Part shown: piece by piece, positions 27,242 to 36,104 of the stretch
Numbering within the stretch: position 1 is the first letter of the stretch
How the letters are laid out: every line of letters starts with the position of its first letter
Assembly: GCA_022826725.1 (NCBI GenBank)
Contig: JAJDUF010000022.1
Coordinates: 124,001-188,000, forward strand
Direction of reading: 5' to 3'
Origin: Chloroflexota bacterium
GTDB lineage: Bacteria > Chloroflexota > UBA11872 > UBA12225 > JAJDUF01
Length of the DNA stretch: 64,000 nucleotides
Made by a program: the position numbers and the translations under genes
Notes under the pieces: model-generated
Databases searched by the model: none
What the model saw: only the letters and a program-made list of their open reading frames with translations
What the model was told of the DNA's origin: nothing

Positions 27242-28423
27242 ATGGAGCAACTACCCGTCTACCTGGACCACGCCGCCACCACGCCAGTCCACCCGGACGT
27301 GCTGGCCGCCATGTTGCCCTATTGGCGCGCGGCCCCGGGGAACCCGTCGAGCATCTACGGTTGGGGGCGCGAAGCTCGCCATGCCCTCGATTCCGCCCGC
27401 GATACCGTCGCGCAGGTCCTGAATTGCCGGCCGCGCGAGGTGATCTTCACCGGCGGTGGCACCGAGGCGGACAACGCGGCCTTGCAGGGAACGGCGTTTG
27501 CCAACTTTGACCGCGGCAACCACCTGATTACCTGCGCCATCGAGCATCACGCCATCCTGCACACGTGCGAGTTTCTGGAGCAGTTCGGTTTCGAGACCAC
27601 CGTGCTCCCCGTGGACGAGTACGGGCAGGTGGACCCCGGCGCCGTCGCAGCGGCCATCCGGCCGGAGACCATTCTCGTCTCGATCATGTACGCCAACAAC
27701 GAAGTCGGCACGATCCAGCCCATCCGCGACATTGCCCGCGTCGCCCACGAGCGCGGCGTACTCGTCCACACCGACGCCGTGCAAGCGGGCGGCGCTCTCT
27801 CGCTCGACGTGAACTCTTTGGGCGTGGACCTGCTCTCGTTGGCCGGGCACAAGTTCTACGGCCCCAAGGGTACGGGCGTCCTCTACGTGCGCGAGGGGGC
27901 CGAGTGGCAGCCGCAGCAGCAGGGAGGCAGCCAGGAGCGCAACCAACGCGCCGGCACCGAAAATACGGCGGGGATCGTAGGCCTGGCGAAGGCACTCGAC
28001 CTCGCCCACGCGCAGCTCGCTGCCCGGCGCGTCCACGATCAGTACCTCCGGGACCGGCTGATTACCGGCCTCCTATCGGACATCCCGGCTGCCAGGCTCA
28101 CCGGCCACCCCACCAACCGCCTACCCAACAGCGCCAGCTTCTGCTTTCACAACGTTGAAGGCGAGAGTATCCTGCTCGGCCTCGATGTCAAGAGCATCTA
28201 CGCCTCCAGCGGCTCCGCCTGCACCTCCGGGTCGCTGGAGCTATCGCACGTGCTGGAGGCACTCGGTCTGCCGGCCGAGTGGGCGCGCGGCTCGCTCCGC
28301 CTCACAGTGGGGCTGGACAACACCGCAGCCCAGATTGACTACGTGCTCCGCGAGCTACCGGCGTTGATCGAGACGCTGCGTGCCATGGCCCCTCCAACAA
28401 CACCCTTGGCAGCGGCATCATGA
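27242..28423 (+). CDS. cysteine desulfurase (NifS/IscS family)
   Basis: About 393 residues. PLP-dependent enzyme that takes sulfur from cysteine for Fe-S clusters and thiolated cofactors. Seen: YLDHAATTPVHPDVLAAM at the start, FTGGGTEADNAALQG, the PLP lysine in SLAGHKFYGPKG, the phosphate-site Ser/Thr in QQGGSQERNQRAGTEN, and the sulfur-accepting Cys in SSGSACTSGSLELSHVL (the flexible group I form). ATG 27242 fits a GAGG at 7-nt spacing; in-frame starts at 27212 and 27236 exist. No iscU or nifU neighbour is present. It overlaps the next gene by 4 nt. Confidence 0.93.
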   Translation: MEQLPVYLDHAATTPVHPDVLAAMLPYWRAAPGNPSSIYGWGREARHALDSARDTVAQVLNCRPREVIFTGGGTEADNAALQGTAFANFDRGNHLITCAIEHHAILHTCEFLEQFGFETTVLPVDEYGQVDPGAVAAAIRPETILVSIMYANNEVGTIQPIRDIARVAHERGVLVHTDAVQAGGALSLDVNSLGVDLLSLAGHKFYGPKGTGVLYVREGAEWQPQQQGGSQERNQRAGTENTAGIVGLAKALDLAHAQLAARRVHDQYLRDRLITGLLSDIPAARLTGHPTNRLPNSASFCFHNVEGESILLGLDVKSIYASSGSACTSGSLELSHVLEALGLPAEWARGSLRLTVGLDNTAAQIDYVLRELPALIETLRAMAPPTTPLAAAS

Positions 28424-28947
28424 GCACGTCAGCCACCCAAACGACCCAAGTCTGCTCGCGCCACGGCGACCGCGAGACCTTGCTGATGTGTGGCCGCTGC
28501 GGCCAGCCCTACTGCACCGCCTGTCTGATCCATACGCCGGCCGGTCAGCGCTGCCACCAATGCGCGGGTGTCAGCCGCCACGCCGCCGGGCAAGCAACTT
28601 GGACGGCCGTGTGGCAGACGGTCGCTATTGCGGCCGCCGCCAGCGCTGGTGCGCTCATCCTCAGCGGCTGGTGGTTCATCCTGCTGCTCGCGGCTATCGC
28701 CGGCTTTGCGGGCGCCACCCGCTGGGCGCCGCTGGTCAATCGCCACACGCGCAATCGTAACCTGGCGATCATGGCCCTGAGCTTCTTCGGCGGCACCGTC
28801 CTCGGCCCGCTCATCTTTGCCCTGGGACTGATGCTCGTGCAGGGTACATTCGCCCCCGGCACGGCCCTCGCTTTTGCGCTCGGCAACCCGTTGCTGCTGC
28901 TCTTCACCGCCATCGCCGCCGGCATCGCCTGGTGGCGCTTACGGTAG
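28420..28947 (+). CDS. B-box-type zinc-finger membrane protein
   Basis: 175 residues. The N-terminus has a B-box-like zinc finger (C-x2-H in VCSRHG, C-x2-C in MCGRCG, then YCTAC and RCHQC). Three or four membrane helices follow (e.g. ILSGWWFILLLAAIAGFAGA, LSFFGGTVLGPLIFALGLML). The ATGA overlap with the cysteine desulfurase shows an operon. Proteins of this layout occur widely in bacteria without a known role. The pairing with a desulfurase may only be positional. Confidence 0.72.
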   Translation: MSTSATQTTQVCSRHGDRETLLMCGRCGQPYCTACLIHTPAGQRCHQCAGVSRHAAGQATWTAVWQTVAIAAAASAGALILSGWWFILLLAAIAGFAGATRWAPLVNRHTRNRNLAIMALSFFGGTVLGPLIFALGLMLVQGTFAPGTALAFALGNPLLLLFTAIAAGIAWWRLR

Positions 28948-29038
28948 TCTGGGCTACCCTGTGGTCCCGGAGACCACAGAGAAGGAGCGAGCGAGGGAGC
29001 GGCTGCCATCCGTCACTACCGCGTAGCCGGGAGTCCAC

Positions 29039-29124
29039 GTCCCCCTGCGACGCGGGGGGACCATAGGGGGGCTAATCAGTGATGGTTCTAGCCCCTTCCC
29101 TTCAGGGAGGGGGTGGGGGTAGGT
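29039..29124 (+). repeat. family C repeat then family A repeat (the latter enters the kinase gene)
   Basis: Family C at 29039-29072. Family A at 29090-29124 (TAGCCCCTTCCCTTCAGGGA, then GGGGGTGGGGGTAGGT). On the minus strand the last seven codons and the TGA of the histidine kinase lie inside the family A copy. Confidence 0.75.
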
Positions 29125-30904
29125 GCGCCGCAGCCTGGGCATCCGTCGGATCGCGCGGCCCAAGCGTATCGTCGGCTGCCGGGAGAATGATCGTGAAACC
29201 GGTGCCCTCCTCGGCGCTACTCGTGGCCGTGATCTCGCCCTCGTGGGCCGCGACGATTTCCTGGGCGATAGCCAACCCTAACCCCGTGCCGTCCACCGCC
29301 TGAGCACGAGACTTCTCGACCCGATAGAACCGCTCGAAGATATGGGGCAAATCCGCCGCCGGAATCACGCTGTCGGTGTTATGGACCGTCACCCAGACCG
29401 TTGGTGGTGCGGCCATGTTGCCATTCTCCGCTGTCTGCCGTCTCCACACTGCCCGACCGTCCATCGGCTGATCCAGCCTCGGCGTGTCATCGGTCGCCAC
29501 GACGAATGCCCCGTTCACGGCCGGCGCAGTGGGGGCCCGCGGCGGCCGGCCCGCGCCAGCGCTGATGGTGATCGTGGCGCCCTCGGGCGCATACTTGGCC
29601 GCATTCTCGGCCAGGTTTGCCAAGAGCCGCTCCAACAGGCGAGCGTCACCATGCCAGCTATAGGCGGCGCTGGCATCAAAGTCCAGCACCAACTTTTGTC
29701 CGGCCTGATCGGTGAGCGGGGCGATGCGCGCCGCTGTTACACGCAGCAGCTCAGAGAGGTCCACCGCCTCGCGCTCTATCGGCAACTGCCCTCCTTCGAT
29801 CCTGGAGAGGTACAGCAGCGCCTCGACCAGCCGGCGCATCCGCTCGGCCTCATCGTGGATGATGCGTCCCGCTTGCGCGCTCGCCGCCGGGTCGCGCACC
29901 TCGCCCTCGACCAACGCCTGTGCCCAGCCTTGCAGCGAGGTCAGGGGGGTCCGTAGCTCGTGCGAGGCGTTGGCGAGGAAGGCCCGCAGCGCCCGATTGG
30001 AGCGGGCCACCTCCCGCGCCATCCGGTTGAACGCCCGCGCCAGCTCACCGACCTCGTCGTGGCCACGCACCGGAATGGACTGCTCGTAGTCTCCCTGCGC
30101 CATCGCTCGGCTCGCCTCCGTGATTTGGCGCAAGGGCTGGGCAATCGAGCGCGAAAGCCAGAGCGCGGCGGCAGCGGAGACCGCGAGCGCAATCAGGGCA
30201 GCAAAGGCCAGACTGGGCAACAGGGCACGCCAGGCGGTCGCCAGGCTGGCTTCCGGCACGACTACTGCCACGTACTGGACAGCGGCGCCGGCCGGCGCCG
30301 GCCCGTCCCCATCTCCGGCCCCCCGTCCACGTGGAGCCGCCGGCGGGACTTGGGCCACAATGAACAAGTGCGGCTGATTGAGCGGCTGTACCTCCCCCGT
30401 CCACGCGACAATCGGCATTCTGGGGGCCCGCCGGCCGGGCCGTCCATCCGGCACCACCTGTTGCGCCGCTGTCACCTGTCGGTCCGACAATTCGAGCCGC
30501 ACACCCTGCAGGCTCTCGTCACCTTCGGGACTGACATCTACCAACGCCCGATTGGTGTCATCGAGCAGCAGAATTCGCACGCCGTAACGCTGTGAGAGGA
30601 ACGACATGATGCTGGCAATGTCGGACGACGACGCCTGTTGCCGAGTCAGCACGCTCATCTGGACAGCGGCAATCAATGCGATGTCTGTGAACTGGTCAAT
30701 GGCCTGCTGCCGCTGATACCGCTGGACCAAGCCAATCGTCCCAACCGCCGCCGTGCCCAGCGCCACGATGATGATGACCGCAAAGGCGGCCTGGAGCTTG
30801 GAGCGCAGCGTCAGCAGTCTGAACCCCCGACGACGCCAGTTCTGCACAATCGCATAGAGATCGCTGGTGCAGGCCTGGCACGTCGCCAGCCAACTCTTGA
30901 TCAC
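29102..30904 (-). CDS. membrane sensor histidine kinase
   Basis: 600 residues. Two membrane helices (about 37-57 and 225-250) bound a roughly 170-residue extracytoplasmic sensor region, then a HAMP domain (SIAQPLRQITEASRAMAQGD), the HisKA motif FLANASHELRTPLTSL with the phospho-acceptor His, the N box LLANLAENAAKYAPEGATI and the G2/F region FERFYRVEKS...GTGLGLAIAQEIV. Between N and G1 there is an insertion of about 45 residues, and G1 reads VHNTDSVIP instead of D-x-G-x-G. The C-terminal HLPPPPP is encoded by a family A repeat. It is encoded just after its regulator (52-bp gap). GTG 30904 is preceded by AGGTGAC. Confidence 0.9.
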   Translation of the reverse strand: MIKSWLATCQACTSDLYAIVQNWRRRGFRLLTLRSKLQAAFAVIIIVALGTAAVGTIGLVQRYQRQQAIDQFTDIALIAAVQMSVLTRQQASSSDIASIMSFLSQRYGVRILLLDDTNRALVDVSPEGDESLQGVRLELSDRQVTAAQQVVPDGRPGRRAPRMPIVAWTGEVQPLNQPHLFIVAQVPPAAPRGRGAGDGDGPAPAGAAVQYVAVVVPEASLATAWRALLPSLAFAALIALAVSAAAALWLSRSIAQPLRQITEASRAMAQGDYEQSIPVRGHDEVGELARAFNRMAREVARSNRALRAFLANASHELRTPLTSLQGWAQALVEGEVRDPAASAQAGRIIHDEAERMRRLVEALLYLSRIEGGQLPIEREAVDLSELLRVTAARIAPLTDQAGQKLVLDFDASAAYSWHGDARLLERLLANLAENAAKYAPEGATITISAGAGRPPRAPTAPAVNGAFVVATDDTPRLDQPMDGRAVWRRQTAENGNMAAPPTVWVTVHNTDSVIPAADLPHIFERFYRVEKSRAQAVDGTGLGLAIAQEIVAAHEGEITATSSAEEGTGFTIILPAADDTLGPRDPTDAQAAAHLPPPPP

Positions 30905-30956
30905 GTCACCTACTCGCTCGCTCCGGGTGGAGCGGTCTCCCCGGCCGATACTGCTC

Positions 30957-31685
30957 CTACGCTCCGGCTGCCGGGCCGACGAGCTTATAGCCCACGCCCC
31001 GCACCGTCTCGATACGGGCAGTGCTGCCGGTGATCTTGCTCCGCAGCCAGGTCACGTGTACGTCCACCGTGCGGCTCTCGCCAAAGTAATCGTAGCCCCA
31101 CACCCCACTGAGCAGCATCTCGCGCGTCAAGACCACGCCAACCTGCCGGGCCAATGCCAGCAGCAGATCGAACTCCTTCATACGGAGCTTGATCTCCGTG
31201 CCGGCGACGGTGACTTCACGCCGGGCGGGGTCAATATGGAGGTCACCGACCTCGACGACCGCCGTTGTCGGTCCCGCTTGGCTCGTCCGGCGCAGCACCG
31301 CCTTCACCCGCGCCACCAACTCGCGGGGATTGAACGGTTTGGTCACATAGTCATCGGCCCCAAGCTCCAGGCCGACAATCTTGTCCACGTCGTCCGCGCG
31401 GGCCGTCAGCATGATGATCGGCACCTCGCTGTCCCGCCGCACTCGCCGGCAGACCTCCCAGCCGTCCACCTGCGGCATCATCAAGTCGAGAATCAGCAAG
31501 TCCAGATGTAGGCGGTTAATCTTGGCCAACGCCTCCTGCCCATTGCTCGCCGTCTCTACCCCGAAACCTTCGTTACTCAGATAGAGCTTAATAAGCTGCA
31601 CGATATGGCGCTCGTCGTCGGCAACGAGGATCGTCCCGTGCGCGGGCGCAGACGAGGGCGACGCGCTCTGTTCGTTCATCTTCAT
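30957..31685 (-). CDS. OmpR/PhoB-family response regulator
   Basis: 242 residues. Receiver domain: acidic pair in ILVADDERHIV, phospho-acceptor Asp in LLILDLMMPQVDGWEV, Thr in IIMLTARADD, Lys in YVTKPFNPREL. The C-terminal winged helix has RMKEFDLLLALARQVGVVLT, WGYDYFGESRTVDVHVTWLR and GVGYKLVGP. It is the first gene of the operon with the kinase and binds DNA once phosphorylated. No target is identified. The N-terminal about 15 residues (MKMNEQSASPSSAPA) are disordered. Confidence 0.95.
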   Translation of the reverse strand: MKMNEQSASPSSAPAHGTILVADDERHIVQLIKLYLSNEGFGVETASNGQEALAKINRLHLDLLILDLMMPQVDGWEVCRRVRRDSEVPIIMLTARADDVDKIVGLELGADDYVTKPFNPRELVARVKAVLRRTSQAGPTTAVVEVGDLHIDPARREVTVAGTEIKLRMKEFDLLLALARQVGVVLTREMLLSGVWGYDYFGESRTVDVHVTWLRSKITGSTARIETVRGVGYKLVGPAAGA

Positions 31686-31849
31686 CTTCCACCGGTATCC
31701 GCCATGCTACCGCCCACCTGGTCGTCTCTGCTGGTCACAACGCGCCTCCATCATACCCGTTGCGCCATCCGCATACTATCGTATCCCATCGGGGCTAACC
31801 TGGAGTTAAATCACCGCTATCTTTCACCTCGGTTCCGTCGGTCTTCCCG

Positions 31850-33061
31850 TCACTCCAGCATCGGGATGGACTCCTGCGCTCGCGTGGCTGGCGGCCGGCG
31901 ACAGCGCCAGACTACGTTCACTCGATCAGCAGTCACCACCTCGCACTCGTCGAAGTGTGGCGCCGCCAGCCGCGGCAGCGGTAGCGTGCGTGGGCCAACG
32001 ACGAATAGCTGCCCACGCGGGCGCAAATGGACCGCCGCCGCGGCGACGAACCGCTCTGCCGGTGTGGTCCGATAGACGCCGCCCTCGTGCAGCGGCGGGT
32101 TGCTCACGATAACGTCAAACGTGCGCCGCCCCACCGCCTGCAAGCCGTCACTCAGTTGCACGGTCGCGTTGGCCACACCGTTTCGACGCAGGTTGCGTTT
32201 TGCCAGCGCGACGGTCTGTACGCGGTTGTCGAGCAGCACGACCGCGCCCTGCGGCGCGAGACGAGCCGCCACAATCCCCAGCAAGCCGGCGCCGCAGCCG
32301 AGGTCCGCCACCTCGTCCGCCGGCCCGATCTGCATCGTCTCGGCCAGGAGACGGGAGGCCGTATCGAACCGGCGGCGGGAAAACACCCCGGCCTGCGTTT
32401 CCAGGCTGATCGTGAGGCCCCGCACCGTCTCTTGCAGCACCACCGTTTCCCGCTCGCCCTCGTCGGACGCGCTGGCCGGCGCCTCCGGGCCGCGACTGGC
32501 CCGGTAGAGCCGGTGGCCACCGCGAATGGCCAGGAGTTCCACGTGGCCAAATCGTTCGGTCACGTAGCGCACAAACGTCTCCCCGCCCTGGCGACGATGC
32601 GTTTGGAAGAACAGCACACCGTCCGGCCGGAGCGCCCGGTGCGCGCTGGCGATGTCGGTACGCACGCGCTCGTTGCCGAGATAGTGGGGCGCCAGCAGCA
32701 AGACCACCTCGTAGGAGCCAACGTCCGTGGCCGGAATCGTATCGGCCAAGCGTACCTCGAACGCCGCCGGAGTGCTCCGGCCGGACGCGCCCTGCCGTTG
32801 CAACTCCTCTACCAAGTCCACCGTCGGACGCAACGACACCACCTGCCGCGGCGCCGGCACCTCGTCGGCGACGGTGCCGGACACGAGCAGCAGCGGCGTC
32901 TCCAAGTCGTCGTAGCCCAGCTCCAGCACCCGATCCGTCGCCGCCAGCTCCAGACCGCGCCGCAACAGGCGCTGATCGAAGCGGAGCGCCCGCCCGCGCC
33001 GCCGGGAGCGCCCCGCGCGTGACCTGGCCTCCGCACCATCCGGCCGCTTACGTCGCCGCAT
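31850..33061 (-). CDS. RsmC-like class I SAM methyltransferase
   Basis: About 403 residues with two Rossmann-like halves, as in the small-subunit rRNA guanine-N2 methyltransferases RsmC/RlmG. The C-terminal half is catalytic: VADLGCGAGLLGIVAARLAP (SAM motif I), VVLLDNRVQTVALAKRN, and the N-P-P-[FL]-H motif in VIVSNPPLHEGGVYRTT. The N-terminal half is a degenerate copy. ATG 33061 begins MRRRKRPDGAEARSRAGRS, a basic RNA-binding tail. A longer reading frame upstream lacks family similarity and overlaps the divergent gene. It probably modifies rRNA. Confidence 0.82.
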   Translation of the reverse strand: MRRRKRPDGAEARSRAGRSRRRGRALRFDQRLLRRGLELAATDRVLELGYDDLETPLLLVSGTVADEVPAPRQVVSLRPTVDLVEELQRQGASGRSTPAAFEVRLADTIPATDVGSYEVVLLLAPHYLGNERVRTDIASAHRALRPDGVLFFQTHRRQGGETFVRYVTERFGHVELLAIRGGHRLYRASRGPEAPASASDEGERETVVLQETVRGLTISLETQAGVFSRRRFDTASRLLAETMQIGPADEVADLGCGAGLLGIVAARLAPQGAVVLLDNRVQTVALAKRNLRRNGVANATVQLSDGLQAVGRRTFDVIVSNPPLHEGGVYRTTPAERFVAAAAVHLRPRGQLFVVGPRTLPLPRLAAPHFDECEVVTADRVNVVWRCRRPPATRAQESIPMLE

Positions 33062-33181
33062 TGCCCCAGTATGCCGCGTGACAAGACCCTCCGCAGCAGC
33101 GCCGACGACCAATGGCGGCACCTCCCTTGCTACAATCCGCCCACAGCACGCTCGCTTCCACACCCAAGGAAAGGACTGCCC

Positions 33182-34051
33182 ATGACCGCACGCATTCGCC
33201 CGACCCTGCACGGCTCCCAGCTCCGCGGTGCCCCCCTCATGCTCGCTGAGAAGACACAGCTTGCCGCCAAGCACGGCTACGCCGCCGTAGATTTCTCCTT
33301 CGCCGAGGCCGCGGCCTATGAGCAAGACGGTGGCTCCATACCCGAGCTACTCGCCAGCGCGGGCGTCGAGGCCGGCACCGTCGGCGGCCTGGTGGGGTTC
33401 TCTCTACTTGAGCCTGGAGAAGACCTGGAGACGACGCTGGCGGACCTCCCGGCACGTGCCCGCCAGGTGGTCGCCTGGGGCGGTACGGTCACCGGCGCGG
33501 GAATACCCATGCGTACCACCCTGCCGCTCGACACGGCTTGGCCGCTGGCGGTAGCGCGGCTGCGGCGCCTCGACGAGACCGTGCGCGACACCGGCCTCCG
33601 CTTGGGTCTGGAGTTCCTCGGCGTGCAGACCCTGCACCCGGACCGCGGCCCCTTCTTCATCCACACTCTCACCGCCGCCCTGGACTTGCTCGAAGACGCC
33701 CAGGTCGAAGCCAGCGGGCTGACCGTCGACTCGTACCACTGCCACGCTTCCGGCGCGACCTTCAAGCAGCTGCGCCAGACTCCGGCCGAGCGCATCACGC
33801 TCCTCCACATCAACGACGCAAAACCGGTCCCATTGGAAGACCTCGACGACCAGGACCGACTCATGCCCGGCGAGGGGATCATTGACCTGGCCGGTTGGCT
33901 CCAAGCCATTGCCTCAACCGGCTTTGACGGCACAGTCGCCTTGGAAGTGCTCGGTCCGCGCCTCGACGACCTCGATTCCGAGGCGTGCGCGCAGCAGGGC
34001 ATCGCCGCCCTGCGCGTCGTGCTTGCCGAAGCTGGCCTGCCATCGTCCTGA
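33182..34051 (+). CDS. xylose isomerase-like TIM-barrel protein
   Basis: 289 residues of the sugar phosphate isomerase/epimerase (AP endonuclease 2) superfamily. The N-terminus is RIRPTLHGSQLRGAPLMLAE. Metal and substrate residues appear in LGLEFLGVQT (Glu), LTVDSYHCHASG (Asp, His), LLHINDAKPVP (His, Asp) and GTVALEVLGPR (Glu). Such enzymes isomerise or epimerise keto sugars and inositols. ATG 33182 is preceded by AAGGAAAGG; in-frame sequence upstream overlaps the divergent methyltransferase. The cognate sugar is unknown. Confidence 0.85.
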   Translation: MTARIRPTLHGSQLRGAPLMLAEKTQLAAKHGYAAVDFSFAEAAAYEQDGGSIPELLASAGVEAGTVGGLVGFSLLEPGEDLETTLADLPARARQVVAWGGTVTGAGIPMRTTLPLDTAWPLAVARLRRLDETVRDTGLRLGLEFLGVQTLHPDRGPFFIHTLTAALDLLEDAQVEASGLTVDSYHCHASGATFKQLRQTPAERITLLHINDAKPVPLEDLDDQDRLMPGEGIIDLAGWLQAIASTGFDGTVALEVLGPRLDDLDSEACAQQGIAALRVVLAEAGLPSS

Positions 34052-34084
34052 GCCGCGGACAAGCCCGCCTACCCCTGGCCCGCC

Positions 34085-34247
34085 GTCATTCCCGCGAAAG
34101 CGGGCATCCAAAAACCGGGCCTCCCAGGTTAGCGAAGCGTGGAGCATTGTCCCGCTCGCACTCTATCCGGGGGTTATGCAAAGGTCTCCGAAAGCGGAAA
34201 TCCATCCTGCTCATCCCTGCATCCTGAAAATCCTGATGCAGACCAGC
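34085..34247 (+). repeat. GTCATT palindrome (34085-34109) and family D repeat (34197-34247)
   Basis: GTCATTCCCGCGAAAGCGGG followed by CATCC, then unassigned sequence, then CATCCTGCTCATCCCTGCA and TCCTGAAAATCCTGATGCAGACC. This begins a 515-bp gap without genes between the isomerase and the htrA-like gene. Confidence 0.65.
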
Positions 34248-34268
34248 GGCGGACCAGCACCGCCATCG

Positions 34269-34366
34269 CTCCCCTTCCCTCCAGGGAAGGGGCCGGGTGA
34301 CAGGCCAAAGCCGCACCACACCTGGCACCATCCGTGCGGCTTTGGCCTGTCAGGGGGTTAGGTCCA
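34269..34366 (+). mobile_element. 55-bp palindromic element nested in a family A repeat
   Basis: A family A repeat (CTCCCCTTCCCTCCAGGGAA, then GGGGCCGGG) is interrupted by 34298-34352, and its tail GGGGGTTAGGTCC resumes after. The insert has perfect 19-base arms (TGACAGGCCAAAGCCGCAC and its complement at 34334-34352) around a 17-base loop, CACACCTGGCACCATCC. A second insert of the same design lies at 54790-54842. It encodes nothing and would be a MITE-like or transposase-mobilised palindrome. Confidence 0.7.
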
Positions 34367-34430
34367 AATCACTCCTACACAAAAAACCTATCCCTGTCAG
34401 GGGGTGCGGCGTGGATGATCCCGGATTAAG

Positions 34431-34469
34431 CAAGTGGGCCTGGACTGGGGGAGGTCCAGGCCCTACTTG
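34431..34469. other. 15-bp hairpin between repeats and the htrA-like gene
   Basis: CAAGTGGGCCTGGAC pairs with GTCCAGGCCC-T-ACTTG, with one bulged T and an 8-base loop. No T-run follows on either strand, so a terminator role for the htrA-like gene (98 bp away) is only possible. The rest of the gap shows nothing recognisable. Confidence 0.5.
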
Positions 34470-34566
34470 TGTGGGAGGGAAATGGTCGCCTCCGAGAGGC
34501 GTGTCCTTACTCGATCATGTCCGGCCGCGCGTCCAACTCGACAGGCGCCTCGACAGCCCCGGACGG

Positions 34567-35760
34567 TCACCGATTGACGGCAGCAACAGGCTGGATGCCC
34601 AGTTCGACAGGCACCTCGACAGCCTGACCGTCGCGCAAGACGGTGAAGGTGATCGTCTCCCCAACGGCACGGTTCTGCAAGTCACGGGCCAGCGCCTCCT
34701 GGTTATCGAGCTTCTTCCCATCCACGGCGATGATGATGTCACCATTCCCCGTCACATCCCGGGTGCCGGTCACGGTGAACGCTCTCAGCCCGGCACGCTC
34801 CGCCGGGCTATCAGGCACCACGTCTAGCACGGCAAAACCCTCCACTTGCTCCAGCCCCAGCTGCTCGGCCAGCTCCGGCGTCACCACCCGGTAGGAAATT
34901 CCGATCCAGGGATGACGGATGGTCTCACCAGCTGCCAGCCTCGGGAGCAGCGCACGGGCGCGATTGACCGGGATCGCAAAGCCCACCCCCACCGAGCCGG
35001 GTATCGGGCTTTGGATCATCGTCGCAATGCCAATGACCTCGCCGGCAGCATCGAGCAGCGGACCACCGGAGTTGCCCGGGTTGATCGGCGCATCGGTTTG
35101 CAACAAGCCAAACATGGAGCGACCACGTGCTCCATAGGAACGGTCTACGGCACTGATGATGCCGTGACTGACACTGTGGTCAAAGCCGAACGGACTCCCA
35201 ATCGCAATCACCGGCTCCCCAGGCTGTACGCGGTCGGAGTCGCCGAGCCGCGCCACCTGAACCTTCTCCCGCGGAATCTCGGTGGTGAGCACCGCCAAAT
35301 CGCTCTGAGCGTCCCGTCCGGCGACACTGGCCGGCACCCGGGTTTCGTCGGCCAGGAGCACGTGAATCTCTTGGGCGCTCTCGACGACGTGGTTGTTCGT
35401 GAGCACGTGACCCTCTGCCGTGACGATGAAGCCGGTGCCGGTACCGATACCGGTACCACTGCCGCGACGGCCTCTGACTTCAATACCCACAATGGATGGT
35501 GCTACCTCACGGAACAGCACCGGGATGTCTATCTCGCCAACCGGCAATGCGGGCTGGTTCTGCCAGTACCATGTGGCTGCCCCGCCACCGGCTGCACCAC
35601 CGACCAGCCCCACTGCCAAGGTGCCCAGCATGGTCAGGGCCCCGCGACGGGCGTGCTTCTGCTCCGGTTTCCTTGCCGGTGGAGCACCGACGGCTGCCGT
35701 TGCCGTCGGAACCGCAGACTCTGCGCTGTATGCAGGAGATGGCTGCGGAAGACTGTTCAT
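34567..35760 (-). CDS. HtrA/DegP-type membrane-anchored serine protease with PDZ domain
   Basis: 397 residues. A cytoplasmic, Pro/Ala-rich N-terminus and one membrane anchor (about 45-66, LTMLGTLAVGLVGGAAGGGAA) precede the trypsin-like domain. The triad is His in VLTNNHVVESAQ, Asp in SDLAVLTTEI and Ser in INPGNSGGPLLDAAG. One PDZ domain follows (WIGISYRVVTPELAEQLGL ... VPDSPAERAGL ... NGDIIIAVDG). The family degrades misfolded envelope proteins. A Gly/Thr-rich stretch (GRRGSGTGIGTGTGF) replaces the usual loop before the oxyanion strand. ATG 35760 is in MNSLPQPSPAYSAES. Confidence 0.93.
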   Translation of the reverse strand: MNSLPQPSPAYSAESAVPTATAAVGAPPARKPEQKHARRGALTMLGTLAVGLVGGAAGGGAATWYWQNQPALPVGEIDIPVLFREVAPSIVGIEVRGRRGSGTGIGTGTGFIVTAEGHVLTNNHVVESAQEIHVLLADETRVPASVAGRDAQSDLAVLTTEIPREKVQVARLGDSDRVQPGEPVIAIGSPFGFDHSVSHGIISAVDRSYGARGRSMFGLLQTDAPINPGNSGGPLLDAAGEVIGIATMIQSPIPGSVGVGFAIPVNRARALLPRLAAGETIRHPWIGISYRVVTPELAEQLGLEQVEGFAVLDVVPDSPAERAGLRAFTVTGTRDVTGNGDIIIAVDGKKLDNQEALARDLQNRAVGETITFTVLRDGQAVEVPVELGIQPVAAVNR

Positions 35761-36104
35761 TGTCCTCTCCCTCCCGGTGGCCTCATTGCCACCTCGTCCT
35801 GTCGTCGGCGCCGATTGCCCTCCGGTGGGCTATGTTTGGTGCCGCGTGTGCTGATACTATCTTCCCTCATCAACATTAAGCGCCGTGCAAGAACGGGTAA
35901 GCATCTCGTTTGAGCACCGTTAAACGTCGGTTAACGCCTACTCGGCCGACACGGCGCTATGGCCCCTGCTGCACCGGAGGACGTGGATTCCCACACGCGC
36001 GGAAATTATGGACGAGACAGCGGGAAAGACGAGCGGGAGACTCTCCCGCTCCACTGACCACTGGCTACTGGCCACTAGACACTGGCGACGAGGGGGCCGC
36101 CCGG
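35761..36104. other. 344-bp intergenic region upstream of the htrA-like gene
   Basis: No gene is seen. It holds an inverted repeat CGTTAA-acgtcgg-TTAACG (35918-35936) that could be an operator. It also holds a perfect 9-bp hairpin GAGCGGGAG-act-CTCCCGCTC (36031-36051) lying 54 bp past the stop of the YhfC-like gene, and a CTACTGGCCACTAGACACTG stretch (about 36066-36085) related to a segment translated inside the CopD-type protein at about 50447. Confidence 0.45.
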
